A stretch of 64,000 nucleotides of DNA from Flavobacterium aquariorum (GTDB lineage Bacteria; Bacteroidota; Bacteroidia; Flavobacteriales; Flavobacteriaceae): assembly GCF_003254745.1 (NCBI RefSeq), contig NZ_QKXH01000004.1, forward strand, positions 248,001-312,000, in the 5' to 3' direction. A program made the position numbers and the translations under genes. The notes beneath the pieces are model-generated. The model saw only the letters and a program-made list of their open reading frames with translations, was not told the DNA's origin and made no database searches. Shown here piece after piece: positions 9,811 to 17,448 of this stretch (its first letter is position 1; each line of letters starts with the position of its first letter).

Positions 9811-10191
9811 ATGAATTTTACAAAATCAATCGCAATTATAGCGCTTTCGGGATTGCTTTTTGCAAGCTGTAAAGACAATAAAGTTGAAGTAAAAACGGTA
9901 ACTGTATCAACTGAAGTAGCGGCTCCAAAAGTTAAAAAAGAAATTGCTGCAGCAAATTTGCAAACGGCTAATTTTACCGTTGAAGGAATGACTTGTGCTA
10001 TAGGTTGTGCCAAAACAATCCAAGAAGAATTAACAGCATTAGACGGTGTGCAAACAGCCAAAGTAGATTTTGACAAAAAACTGGCTACCGTAACTTTTGA
10101 TAAAACTGTTCAAACTCCAGAAAGCTTAACCAAAGTGGTTCAAGCAACTGGTGACGGAAAAACATACAAGGTTTCGAATATGAAGTCTTAA
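9811..10191 (+). CDS. HMA-domain (heavy-metal-associated) lipoprotein
   Basis: 126-aa lipoprotein: signal with lipobox LFASC (Cys 20), a linker of about 30 residues, then a ferredoxin-like HMA domain (about 52-120) with the metal-loop sequence GMTCAIGCAKT. Its two cysteines are spaced CxxxC, not the usual CxxC of CopZ and MerP. It is probably a periplasmic or membrane-tethered metal (copper-type) binding protein. A TAATTTTG -7 element sits at 9760-9767. A bidirectional terminator follows the stop. No metal ATPase lies next to it, so the partner is unknown. Confidence 0.85.
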   Translation: MNFTKSIAIIALSGLLFASCKDNKVEVKTVTVSTEVAAPKVKKEIAAANLQTANFTVEGMTCAIGCAKTIQEELTALDGVQTAKVDFDKKLATVTFDKTVQTPESLTKVVQATGDGKTYKVSNMKS

Positions 10192-10215
10192 ACGGACTGA
10201 TTTTCTATAAAAAAA

Positions 10216-10245
10216 AGCATTCGCCAATGACGAATGCTTTTTTTG
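10216..10245. terminator. Bidirectional terminator after HMA lipoprotein
   Basis: GCATTCG (10217-10223) pairs with CGAATGC (10231-10237), flanked by A-run on the left and T-run on the right, so it can end transcription from both convergent genes. Confidence 0.85.
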
Positions 10246-10256
10246 TTTAAAAAATT

Positions 10257-10649
10257 TTAATTTGCTGCGATTACAGGAATCTGCAACTCGTGTTTTACCT
10301 TAATGCCATTGCGCTCTGCTGGAATCCATTTTGGACATTTTTTCATAGTCTTCATTAATCGTTTTTCTGACCCCTCCCTTATATCTCCTAAAATCCTTAT
10401 ATCTATTATTCTTCCATCAATATCAATAACAAAGTTGACGCATAATCGATTATGTGATCCTTCAATTTTAGGGACAGGTAGGTCTTTAGCAATAAGCCTA
10501 TAAAAATTATAAATGCCACCTGGAAATTCGGGTAGTTTATCAACAACTTCTATAGTAGATAAAGTATCATTCGAAACAATTGCATTATCTTGACAGAAAG
10601 CAAATTCAAATAAAAAAAACATTATTATCATCAAAGGGTGTTTTTTCAT
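10257..10649 (-). CDS. Exported TonB C-terminal-domain protein without membrane anchor
   Basis: 130-aa protein with an N-terminal signal peptide (cleavage likely after FAFC, before Q20) and a TonB_C-like domain: the PEFPGG motif (about residues 41-46) common in Bacteroidota TonB proteins, then the beta-alpha-beta-beta core with VNFVIDIDGRI and the PAERNGIKV turn. No transmembrane anchor and no proline-rich spanning region, so it is not a normal energy transducer; Bacteroidota often carry such free TonB_C domains. It is convergent with the HMA gene and shares its terminator. Confidence 0.75.
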   Translation of the reverse strand: MKKHPLMIIMFFLFEFAFCQDNAIVSNDTLSTIEVVDKLPEFPGGIYNFYRLIAKDLPVPKIEGSHNRLCVNFVIDIDGRIIDIRILGDIREGSEKRLMKTMKKCPKWIPAERNGIKVKHELQIPVIAAN

Positions 10650-10763
10650 AAAGACTAATTTTGGATTAATCGTTTGTACAGTATTTTACGACAAATGAAC
10701 AACTAAAACTATTCAATCGCAATACCCACTTTTAATGATATTTCAATAAAAAATAAATCGCAT

Positions 10764-10797
10764 AAAAAAAGCACTCGTCATCGAATGCTTTTTTTAT
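10764..10797. terminator. Terminator downstream of gldD
   Basis: GCACTCG (10771-10777) with CGAATGC (10782-10788), flanked by A and T runs. Nearly the same stem as at 10216-10245, with one base change that leaves an A-C mismatch. It lies downstream of gldD on the minus strand. Confidence 0.75.
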
Positions 10798-10880
10798 GAT
10801 CTAATATTAAAATCCTTGTTAATCAGTATAACCTGTGAGTCATTTCGACTTCTGTAAACTATTCCTCTCGAGTATTTTTA

Positions 10881-11444
10881 TTACTTCCAGTTCAAAGTTT
10901 CCATCAAACGCTGCATATCGTTTTTGATATAACTGGCCGCTGGCATAATGGAATCAAAATTGGGTTTGGCATAAAAATAAACAGAACCCGTAACAAAATG
11001 CTTGATACTGTCAGTGGCATAAAACTGGGAATTGGTAGCCGCATTTCCATCGACCTGATAAAACATTCCGTACACTTTTTTATCTGGGTTTAGATAAGGT
11101 TGTTCCAAGATGTCATCCGCTTTGATGACATGCTCGTATGTTAATTTTTGTGCATCCTTAAGCAGCTTTTTTATGTTGTTATTTACAGGTTTATAGGTCA
11201 GATAAATAGTGGCTTTCATTTTTGGATATGTGATAGAATATCCACAATCCTTGTCTTCTTTGATAATTGCTTTGGAATTCATATCAAATTCAAATGGGCA
11301 ATGCCCTTTAAGGGTAACATATTCTGCTTCGGGATAATCCAATCTTAAATAACTGGCTGGTTTAGGCAAAACATCATTCTTACATCCAACTACAGTATAA
11401 AAGAATGTAAAAAGTAGCGCTATAGCTGTAATTTTTTTAAGCAT
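10881..11444 (-). CDS. gldD: Gliding motility lipoprotein GldD
   Basis: Lipoprotein required for gliding and for the type IX secretion machinery in Flavobacterium. Lipobox YTVVGC, then the characteristic start of the mature protein with VLPKPASYLRLDYP, and conserved CPFEF and CGYSITYP blocks. I choose ATG 11444 (187 aa): it is 7 nt after the gldE stop and gives a compact signal peptide; the in-frame TTG at 11459 overlaps gldE by 8 nt. Last gene of an ssb-gldE-gldD unit, the order known from flavobacteria. Confidence 0.93.
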   Translation of the reverse strand: MLKKITAIALLFTFFYTVVGCKNDVLPKPASYLRLDYPEAEYVTLKGHCPFEFDMNSKAIIKEDKDCGYSITYPKMKATIYLTYKPVNNNIKKLLKDAQKLTYEHVIKADDILEQPYLNPDKKVYGMFYQVDGNAATNSQFYATDSIKHFVTGSVYFYAKPNFDSIMPAASYIKNDMQRLMETLNWK

Positions 11445-11451
11445 TTTAATT

Positions 11452-12747
11452 TTATTCAATCGTTACTTTAATTTGTTTGATGCGTTTTTGGTCCGCGGAT
11501 TCGATGACAAACGTACAGTTTTCAAAAACTATTTTGTGCCCCTTTTTAGGGAAATTGCCTAAAATTTCAAGAATAAATCCTGCCAAGGTTTCTGCTTCCC
11601 CTTTTTTTTCTTCAAATAAATCTTCATCCACATCAATAATCCTATAGAAATCTTTCAGGTTTATTTTGCCCTCAAAAATATAATTTTTATCATCAATTTT
11701 AGAAAAATTAACGGGTGCATCATCATATTCATCACTGATTTCTCCAACTATTTCTTCAATAACGTCCTCTAACGAAACCAATCCTGATGTTCCTCCATAT
11801 TCATCGACCACAATGGCCAAATGGCTTTTCAAACTTTGAAAATCTTTGAGCAAATTGTCCAATTTTTTATTTTCGGGAACAAAGAAGGGCTCTCTTAATA
11901 AAGTGGTCCAGTCAAATTCCATATTATTGATATATGGAAGTAAATCTTTGACAAACAAAACGCCTTCAATCTGATCAATATTGTCTCGATATACAGGAAT
12001 CCTGGAGAATCCTTTTTCTATGATTTTTGGGTAAATTACAGCAAAAGACTCTGTGATTTCTAAAGCAAAAATATCTATTCTTGGACTCATTACCTGCTTG
12101 GTGTCTGTATTTCCAAAAGACACAATTCCTTCCAATATTTTTTGTTCTTCGGTTGAAGTTTCACCAGTATCAGTCAGTTCCAAAGCTTGAGATAATTGGT
12201 CTATCGAGAAATTTGATTTTTGTTTCCCCAATTTATTCTGTAAATACAGGGTTATAGAGCGCATTGGAATGCTCACCGGAGACAATATCTTATCCAATCC
12301 AGCAACGGGATAAGCAATTAATTGGGCGAACTTTATATTGTTTCTGCTAGCATATACTTTTGGCAAAACTTCACCAAAAAGCAATAATAGAAAAGTTACC
12401 AAAATCACTTCGGTTATGAATTTTAAAACAGGGGAGTGTATCGCAGCAAAAACGTCTTTTCCAACGAAAGAAAACAGAATAACAACAGCTATGTTAATGA
12501 AATTGTTGGCTACGAGTAATGTAGCCAAGAGTTTTTTTGGTTTTTCCAAAAGATGGGCTATTATTTTTCCTTTGGAGTTGTTTTCCTGAATGGAATCATC
12601 TAAATCTTTTTGCGATAAGGAGAATAATGCCACTTCGGCGCCTGAAACTATTGCGGAGCAAAACAGCAAAATAATAATTCCGATTAAACCGAATATTAAG
12701 GTAAGGTCAACTTGAGAGGCTATCTCAAAACTGGGCTCTGGGTCCAA
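11452..12747 (-). CDS. gldE: Gliding motility-associated GldE, CorC/HlyC-type CBS protein
   Basis: 431-aa membrane protein with an N-terminal DUF21 (CNNM) domain of several helices (about 10-190), a CBS pair (about 205-330; MSPRIDIFAL and VVDEYGGTSGLVSLEDVIEEIVG are the recognisable blocks) and a C-terminal CorC_HlyC domain. GldE enhances gliding in F. johnsoniae and is linked to GldD; the fold is that of magnesium efflux/transport regulators. Starts at TTG 12747, the position giving the normal N-terminus MDPEPS. It follows ssb by 23 nt and precedes gldD by 7 nt. Confidence 0.92.
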   Translation of the reverse strand: MDPEPSFEIASQVDLTLIFGLIGIIILLFCSAIVSGAEVALFSLSQKDLDDSIQENNSKGKIIAHLLEKPKKLLATLLVANNFINIAVVILFSFVGKDVFAAIHSPVLKFITEVILVTFLLLLFGEVLPKVYASRNNIKFAQLIAYPVAGLDKILSPVSIPMRSITLYLQNKLGKQKSNFSIDQLSQALELTDTGETSTEEQKILEGIVSFGNTDTKQVMSPRIDIFALEITESFAVIYPKIIEKGFSRIPVYRDNIDQIEGVLFVKDLLPYINNMEFDWTTLLREPFFVPENKKLDNLLKDFQSLKSHLAIVVDEYGGTSGLVSLEDVIEEIVGEISDEYDDAPVNFSKIDDKNYIFEGKINLKDFYRIIDVDEDLFEEKKGEAETLAGFILEILGNFPKKGHKIVFENCTFVIESADQKRIKQIKVTIE

Positions 12748-12770
12748 ATTCTTATAAATTAGTTAAACAA

Positions 12771-13211
12771 TTAAAACGGCAAGTCATTGATAGGCAAGTC
12801 GTTATTTTGAGTGTCAAAGTTAGTGTTTTTTGTGGATTCAGAAGAATTTAATGTCTTATTGCTTTCTGCATCTTTTTTCGTATTCAAAAAAACAAACTCG
12901 GTTACCTGAATTTCCATTGTATGTTTTGTAGAGCCATCTTCAGCTTGCCATTGTCTTGACTTTATTCTACCCTCTACGTAAATCTTATCTCCTTTCGAAA
13001 GGTATTTTTCGCAAATTTCGGCTGCTTTGTTACGGACTACTAGATTGTGCCATTCGGTAGAAGTGATTTTTTCATTCGTTGTTTTGTTGACATATACTTC
13101 ATTTGTAGCCAACTGAAATCTTCCGATGCAGTTTCCTCCGTCAAAATAATGCATTTTGACATCGTCGCCAAGATGGCCTATAAGCATCACTTTATTTAAT
13201 GTTCCGTTCAT
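12771..13211 (-). CDS. ssb: Single-stranded DNA-binding protein
   Basis: 146-aa SSB: OB-fold (residues 1-108) starting MNGTLNKVMLIGHLG with the usual RFQLATNE and TEWHNLVV strands, a short polar linker, and the acidic partner-binding tail ending INDLPF. It coats ssDNA and recruits repair and replication proteins through the tail. A TACCTTTG promoter element is on the minus strand at 13231-13238, 20 nt before the start. First gene of ssb-gldE-gldD. Confidence 0.95.
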   Translation of the reverse strand: MNGTLNKVMLIGHLGDDVKMHYFDGGNCIGRFQLATNEVYVNKTTNEKITSTEWHNLVVRNKAAEICEKYLSKGDKIYVEGRIKSRQWQAEDGSTKHTMEIQVTEFVFLNTKKDAESNKTLNSSESTKNTNFDTQNNDLPINDLPF

Positions 13212-13230
13212 GATTTGGTGGTATTTCTAT

Positions 13231-13238
13231 CAAAGGTA
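13231..13238 (-). promoter_or_regulatory. -7 promoter element of ssb-gldE-gldD
   Basis: TACCTTTG on the minus strand fits the Bacteroidota TAnnTTTG consensus; the upstream -33 box is poor (TTTTC-like). Confidence 0.5.
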
Positions 13239-13320
13239 CATTATTTTTTGAAAACTATTTTTATTGGATTCTTATAAATAATTGTGTCGATTCAGCATCA
13301 CGAACCCCAAATTAATTTTA

Positions 13321-14496
13321 CTACTTTCCACTTTTTTTAATCAAAGTCCAAATGTTTTCATTAAAGTTACTTCTATTGATTCCTGTTAATTTCTCAAGTA
13401 CCTTGAAATAATTGTCATTACTTTTTTCATATTTACCACAACTAAGTAGTTCAATAACGGCAGGAAAGCCTTTTTCTTTTTCGATTTTTTCAACGATTAA
13501 AGCGTTAATCAAATAGCTTACGATTAGGTGTTTTTCTTTGCTTTCGCCAAAATTATAATACCCATCATACAAACTCAGCCAATCTGATTTTGGATTATTG
13601 GCTACTTTTTCTTTGAATGTTTTTAGGATTAGTGGCCAAGTGATACCCCAACTTCCTCCGTAAAGGTAAGCACAACCCTCGTCAACTGGTTTGTTGATTG
13701 TGTTTTTTGGAATAGCATTTCTGGTTCTTTCGTGCCATAAATCGTGCGGGTCAAAACTATTGAAACTCGCATTGTAAGTTCCATTGACTAACAAAGTGGT
13801 TTTGTTTTCATTTGCATTAAAAGTGCTAACGGAACGTCCATTATATTCTAATTTGTACAGAACGCCAATATTTTTCAACAATTCCGGCATATCATTGCAA
13901 CCGTACCAAACGATATTGTCCTGCTGGGAATTTAGTTTTTTGTCAAACACTGCGACATCTTTTACATACTCAGTGGCGACTTTGGTGTTCAATTCTTTTT
14001 TGAAATGAAAGGTAGTATTTCCTGTTTTTTTGGTTTGCCAGGAAAGGGTGTTGCGTTGTAAAGGTGATAAGAAATAGAATTTGCCGTCTATATATTTGGC
14101 TAGAATTTCAAAACTGGCGTTCAAAATTGGCGTGTTTTCATTTATACCTATATATGAAATCTGAATTATGAAATTGCTTTTGTCGATTTGCACGACGTTG
14201 GATAAATAACCTTTATAGAAATTATCATCTTTGGATTTGACACTTTTCTCAATTCCTTTCATTTCGTCTAGAAGGATGGAGGTTTCCAGTAAATCTTCGT
14301 TCAGGACAAAAGTATTTTCTTTGTTAGGGCTTTCTTTTTGACTCAAAAAGCCATTTAAGGATTTTAGAAGATGATTGGCTATCAAAGTATCTTTTGGCAA
14401 AATAACATTTGCAGGAACAATTAAGGGATTGATTTGTGCAAAAGATAGAGCAGTAATAAAGAGTAATCCGATTAGTAAGAATTGTTTTGATTTCAT
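13321..14496 (-). CDS. Exported metallopeptidase-like protein with altered HExxH site
   Basis: 391 aa from ATG 14496, which begins a clear signal peptide (MKSKQFLLIGLLFITALSFAQ region); the longer reading frame up to 14571 would overlap the upstream gene and lacks a signal, so I reject it. I do not recognise a named family. The C-terminal part has the layout of a gluzincin: HDLWHE at residues 251-256, then DEGCAYLYGG with Glu273, 18 residues after the second His. This is where a peptidase would have HExxH..E, but Asp252 replaces the catalytic Glu. The N-terminal half looks like a domain for surface or periplasmic binding. It follows the TPR gene by 37 nt, likely the same transcript. Confidence 0.7.
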   Translation of the reverse strand: MKSKQFLLIGLLFITALSFAQINPLIVPANVILPKDTLIANHLLKSLNGFLSQKESPNKENTFVLNEDLLETSILLDEMKGIEKSVKSKDDNFYKGYLSNVVQIDKSNFIIQISYIGINENTPILNASFEILAKYIDGKFYFLSPLQRNTLSWQTKKTGNTTFHFKKELNTKVATEYVKDVAVFDKKLNSQQDNIVWYGCNDMPELLKNIGVLYKLEYNGRSVSTFNANENKTTLLVNGTYNASFNSFDPHDLWHERTRNAIPKNTINKPVDEGCAYLYGGSWGITWPLILKTFKEKVANNPKSDWLSLYDGYYNFGESKEKHLIVSYLINALIVEKIEKEKGFPAVIELLSCGKYEKSNDNYFKVLEKLTGINRSNFNENIWTLIKKSGK

Positions 14497-14533
14497 ATTA
14501 TTATTTGATATTGATATTGAACTTAACATTGTT

Positions 14534-15355
14534 TTACGACTTCCATCGTACTTGATAAGGATAGGTTTCATAAATTACATTATCCTCATTAATAGTATAA
14601 CCTGATTTTCCGTCTTGTTTTGCTTCTTCTAATATCTTTTTGGCTTCTTCTTTTTTATTCAATCGAGCTAAGCAAATCGCTTTATAGTATTTAGCATCCG
14701 ATAAATTGGGATACAATTTTAGCGCTTTATCAAAAACAACAATTGCTTCTTCCCATTTTTTTAGTTCATATTTTGAAACTCCATAATAAAACAAAGCGGT
14801 AGGATGTTCTAATCCTTGTCGGTTTTTAAAAATATCATCATTGTATTCTCCAAAAAGTTTCTCTGCTTTAGCATATTCATTGAGTTGCAAATAACACAAG
14901 CCAATATAAAAATTGTAGGTATGATCCATCACATAGCTATTCCCGAATTTCTTGATGCAATCCTCAAAATCTGAAATGGACTCCTTATACGTTTTAGCAA
15001 AAATACATTTGATAAAAGCCCTATATGACTGATGTTTTTCCGGATTTAATTGTACCGCTTTGTCTAAATAAACCATTCCAATTTCGTATTTCCTAGCTTT
15101 AAAATACGGCATTGCTTTTTGTTGCCATAAATAGGAGATTGTACTGTCTTTTTTTATTCCCGCGTCAAGACATTGTTGCCACTCAAACATTTGAGAATTA
15201 TAACTGTATTTTTCGGCACAATTGGTAACGAATTCCTCTATTATGGCTTCTTGATTTTTCTTAATTGTTTCGGAATTTGTTTGTGCAAATGTTAGTAATC
15301 CGCAATGCAGACTTAGTAAAAGAATAATTTTTTTCAAAGTGAAGATTTTTTTCAT
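14534..15355 (-). CDS. Exported TPR-repeat protein
   Basis: 273 aa with a signal peptide (MKKIFTLKKIILLLSLHCG.., cleavage near TFAQ). From about residue 70 to 265 it consists of TPR-like helix pairs; typical units are ATALFYYGVSKYELKKWEEA and the following KALKLYPNLSDAKYYKA. It is probably a periplasmic scaffold. The next gene downstream encodes the HDLWH protein, so the two may work together. The pair lies between mutY and ssb, which I recall as closer neighbours in other flavobacteria. Confidence 0.8.
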   Translation of the reverse strand: MKKIFTLKKIILLLSLHCGLLTFAQTNSETIKKNQEAIIEEFVTNCAEKYSYNSQMFEWQQCLDAGIKKDSTISYLWQQKAMPYFKARKYEIGMVYLDKAVQLNPEKHQSYRAFIKCIFAKTYKESISDFEDCIKKFGNSYVMDHTYNFYIGLCYLQLNEYAKAEKLFGEYNDDIFKNRQGLEHPTALFYYGVSKYELKKWEEAIVVFDKALKLYPNLSDAKYYKAICLARLNKKEEAKKILEEAKQDGKSGYTINEDNVIYETYPYQVRWKS

Positions 15356-15444
15356 GTTTGAAAGATAGAAATATCCTACTTAACAGTCAAAACGGTTTAA
15401 TGTATATTTAACATTATTCGACTAAACATCTCGTTTTACGGCTT

Positions 15445-15557
15445 GGGTAAGGGATAGCAGCTAGCTACCGAAGTAGCGCGTATAGCCCGACGCTATAAAA
15501 CAATGGGGCCGAATACACGTTCCTAAAAGTAGGCCCCGTTGTTTTATAGGGTTACCC
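15445..15557 (+). repeat. Family I structured 113-bp element, copy 2
   Basis: P1 GGGTA (15445-15449) with TACCC (15553-15557); P2 GGGATA (15451-15456) with TAGCCC (15483-15488); P3 GCTAC (15464-15468)/GTAGC (15473-15477) around CGAA; P4 18 bp (15493-15510 with 15532-15549), one T-G wobble. After P1 a 26-bp flank (CCACACGAG..GCGAACTGACG) is shared with the copy at 49280. It lies in the gap downstream of mutY and upstream of the TPR gene. Confidence 0.85.
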
Positions 15558-15593
15558 CACACGAGCCTTAGCGAACTGACGAAATAAATGATT

Positions 15594-16631
15594 TTATAGT
15601 TTCTCCTCTATAAAATTATGAATCACTATTGGGAACGGAAATGTTTTGGCTGTTTCGAGGTCGATTCCGTTTTCGATTGTGCCTTTTAAATTTGCTTTCC
15701 AAAACTTGATATGCAAGTGTTGGTGCGAGAGTTTGTGAATAATGCTTTCTTCATTGAATTCTAATAGACTCTCGATTTTGTTTTCTTGGAAAAATTGCTG
15801 ATTGATTTGCTGAGCCATGGTTTCGAAATCTTCGACTTTGTCGGTTTCGATCAAAGGGAACTCATATAGATTATGCCAAATCCCTTTGGCTGTGCGTTTC
15901 TGGATGATTGTGTTTTCCAAATCATCGACGGCTACTATATAATTAAAGTAGCGGTTTCGGACTTTGGTCTTCTTGGACTTTACTGGTAACTGGTCCACTT
16001 TCTTTTTTTGTAGAGCGGCACAGCTGTTATTAAAGACACATTCAAAACAATTTGGACTTTTTGGGATGCATTGCAGGGCGCCAAATTCCATTATCGCCTG
16101 ATTGAATTGAGCCGGATTATCTTTTGGCATTAGTTCGAAAGCCAATGCAGCGAACTCTTTTTTTGCAGAAGGCTGCGCAATGTCGGTTTCCAGGTCAAAA
16201 TAACGTGAAAGAACCCGGAACACATTTCCGTCAACCACTGGAACACATTCATTATAGGAGAAGGACGCAATTGCGGCAGCGGTATATTCGCCAATTCCTT
16301 TAAGTTTTAACAAGTCGGCATAATTGTCCGGAAAGATGCCGTTCATTTCAAAAGCGACAGTTTGGGCGGTCTTGTGCAGATTTCGGGCACGGGAATAATA
16401 CCCTAATCCTTGCCAAAGTTTTAGGACTTGTTCTTCATTGGCATTTGCCAAATCAAATACAGTCGGAAAAGCCGCAGTAAATGATAGAAAATAAGGTGTT
16501 CCTTGAGCCACTCTTGTTTGTTGAAGCATGATTTCGGAGAGCCAAATCGGGTAAGGATTGGTTGTTTTTCGCCATGGTAAATCGCGCTTGTTTTGTAAGT
16601 ACCACTTAATTAATGTGTTATGAAATTTCAT
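15594..16631 (-). CDS. mutY: A/G-specific adenine glycosylase MutY
   Basis: Base-excision repair enzyme that removes A opposite 8-oxoG; 345 aa. HhH-GPD domain with catalytic Glu33 in SEIMLQQT, the helix-hairpin-helix LKGIGEYTAAAI and catalytic Asp in VPVVDGNVFR. A [4Fe-4S] cluster is shown by C-x6-C-x2-C-x5-C (CIPKSPNCFECVFNNSC). The C-terminal third is the NUDIX-like 8-oxoG recognition domain. Transcribed away from HU; no other gene overlaps. Confidence 0.96.
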   Translation of the reverse strand: MKFHNTLIKWYLQNKRDLPWRKTTNPYPIWLSEIMLQQTRVAQGTPYFLSFTAAFPTVFDLANANEEQVLKLWQGLGYYSRARNLHKTAQTVAFEMNGIFPDNYADLLKLKGIGEYTAAAIASFSYNECVPVVDGNVFRVLSRYFDLETDIAQPSAKKEFAALAFELMPKDNPAQFNQAIMEFGALQCIPKSPNCFECVFNNSCAALQKKKVDQLPVKSKKTKVRNRYFNYIVAVDDLENTIIQKRTAKGIWHNLYEFPLIETDKVEDFETMAQQINQQFFQENKIESLLEFNEESIIHKLSHQHLHIKFWKANLKGTIENGIDLETAKTFPFPIVIHNFIEEKL

Positions 16632-16689
16632 TATAAAAAATTTGAAAACAAAAGTAATTGTTTATGTAATTAAAATTTAACGAATTAGG

Positions 16690-16721
16690 TTGATTTATTG
16701 TTTTTTAAATTCATATATTTG
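16690..16721 (+). promoter_or_regulatory. Promoter of the HU gene
   Basis: TATATTTG (16714-16721) matches TAnnTTTG; TTG at 16690-16692 gives a 21-nt spacer (a second TTG at 16698 is too close). The expected start site is about 40 nt before the HU ATG. Confidence 0.6.
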
Positions 16722-16764
16722 CAAACTCAAAAAAATTATTACAACATAATAAAAAGGAAAGAAA

Positions 16765-17055
16765 ATGACGAAAGCAGATATCGTAGCGAAGATTTCAGAA
16801 AAATTAGGTCTTGAAAAAGGGGATGTGCAAGCAACCGTAGAGACTTTTATGAACGAAGTAAAAAACTCACTTGAAACTGGTGACAATGTTTACCTAAGAG
16901 GTTTCGGTAGTTTTATCGTTAAAACAAGAGCTGAAAAAACTGGAAGAAATATTTCCAAAAATACCACTATCAAAATTCCAGCACACAACATTCCTGCATT
17001 CAAACCTGCGAAAGTTTTTGTTGAAGGTGTAAAAGTGAACAACGAAGCAAAATAA
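16765..17055 (+). CDS. DNA-binding protein HU
   Basis: 96-aa HU/IHF family histone-like protein: MTKADIVAKISEKLGL helix, RGFGSF turn, then the DNA-clasping arm with the conserved proline in the IKIPAHNIPAFKPAK stretch. It bends and compacts DNA as a dimer. Strong promoter element upstream, and the tiny basic ribosomal-type gene follows 31 nt after the stop in the same transcript. Confidence 0.95.
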   Translation: MTKADIVAKISEKLGLEKGDVQATVETFMNEVKNSLETGDNVYLRGFGSFIVKTRAEKTGRNISKNTTIKIPAHNIPAFKPAKVFVEGVKVNNEAK

Positions 17056-17086
17056 CACTATTAATTAATCATAAAATCTATTAGAT

Positions 17087-17179
17087 ATGCCAAGTGGTAA
17101 AAAAAGAAAGAGACATAAGGTAGCGACGCACAAACGTAAAAAAAGAGCGAGAGCTAACCGTCACAAAAAGAAAAAGTAG
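17087..17179 (+). CDS. 30-residue basic protein, mS38/bS22 (AURKAIP1/COX24) type
   Basis: Short ORF starting ATG 17087, 30 codons, stop TAG 17177-17179. The peptide begins MPSGKKRKRHK and is mostly Lys, Arg and His, with the pattern K.R..K...HK..KR.R..R of the AURKAIP1/COX24 domain, the family of mitochondrial mS38 and of the mycobacterial small-subunit protein bS22. Flavobacteria commonly carry this gene. I infer a structural protein of the ribosome. Position right after HU and a terminator over its stop codon argue that it is real. Confidence 0.75.
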   Translation: MPSGKKRKRHKVATHKRKKRARANRHKKKK

Positions 17180-17202
17180 TTTTAAACTACTTTTTTCTTT
17201 TT
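17176..17202 (+). terminator. Terminator of the HU/mS38-like transcript
   Basis: GTAGTTT (17176-17182) with AAACTAC (17184-17190), followed by TTTTTTCTTTTTT; the left arm overlaps the stop codon of the 30-residue gene. Confidence 0.75.
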
Positions 17203-17360
17203 TAAGTTCATTGAAATTTGGGAAAACAGTACGCAGAATTCAGTTATCAGGCGGCAGTTTAAAACTGCAATCTAAAATCTTAAATCTGCATTCTAAAAAA
17301 TCCCTCCCGGGTACAATACCTGTTAAATTATTGTTTAATCCATCCTTACAATTCAGTTGT

Positions 17361-17423
17361 GAGTTATGAGTTATGAGTTATGAGTATTTTTAAACTTTAA
17401 ACTTTAAACTTTTAAACTTTAAC
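17361..17423. repeat. Two adjacent 7-bp tandem repeats upstream of rng
   Basis: GAGTTAT is repeated three times (17361-17381), then a period-7 run of TTTAAAC units follows (about 17388-17423) just before the rng start at 17449. The gap 17203-17448 contains nothing else that I recognise. Confidence 0.8.
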
Positions 17424-17448
17424 TAAAAGTTTGGATAAAAATTTACAA

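Noticed and set aside
14497..14571. N-terminal extension of the HDLWH protein
   Set aside because: Would overlap the TPR gene and bury the signal peptide; ATG 14496 is better.
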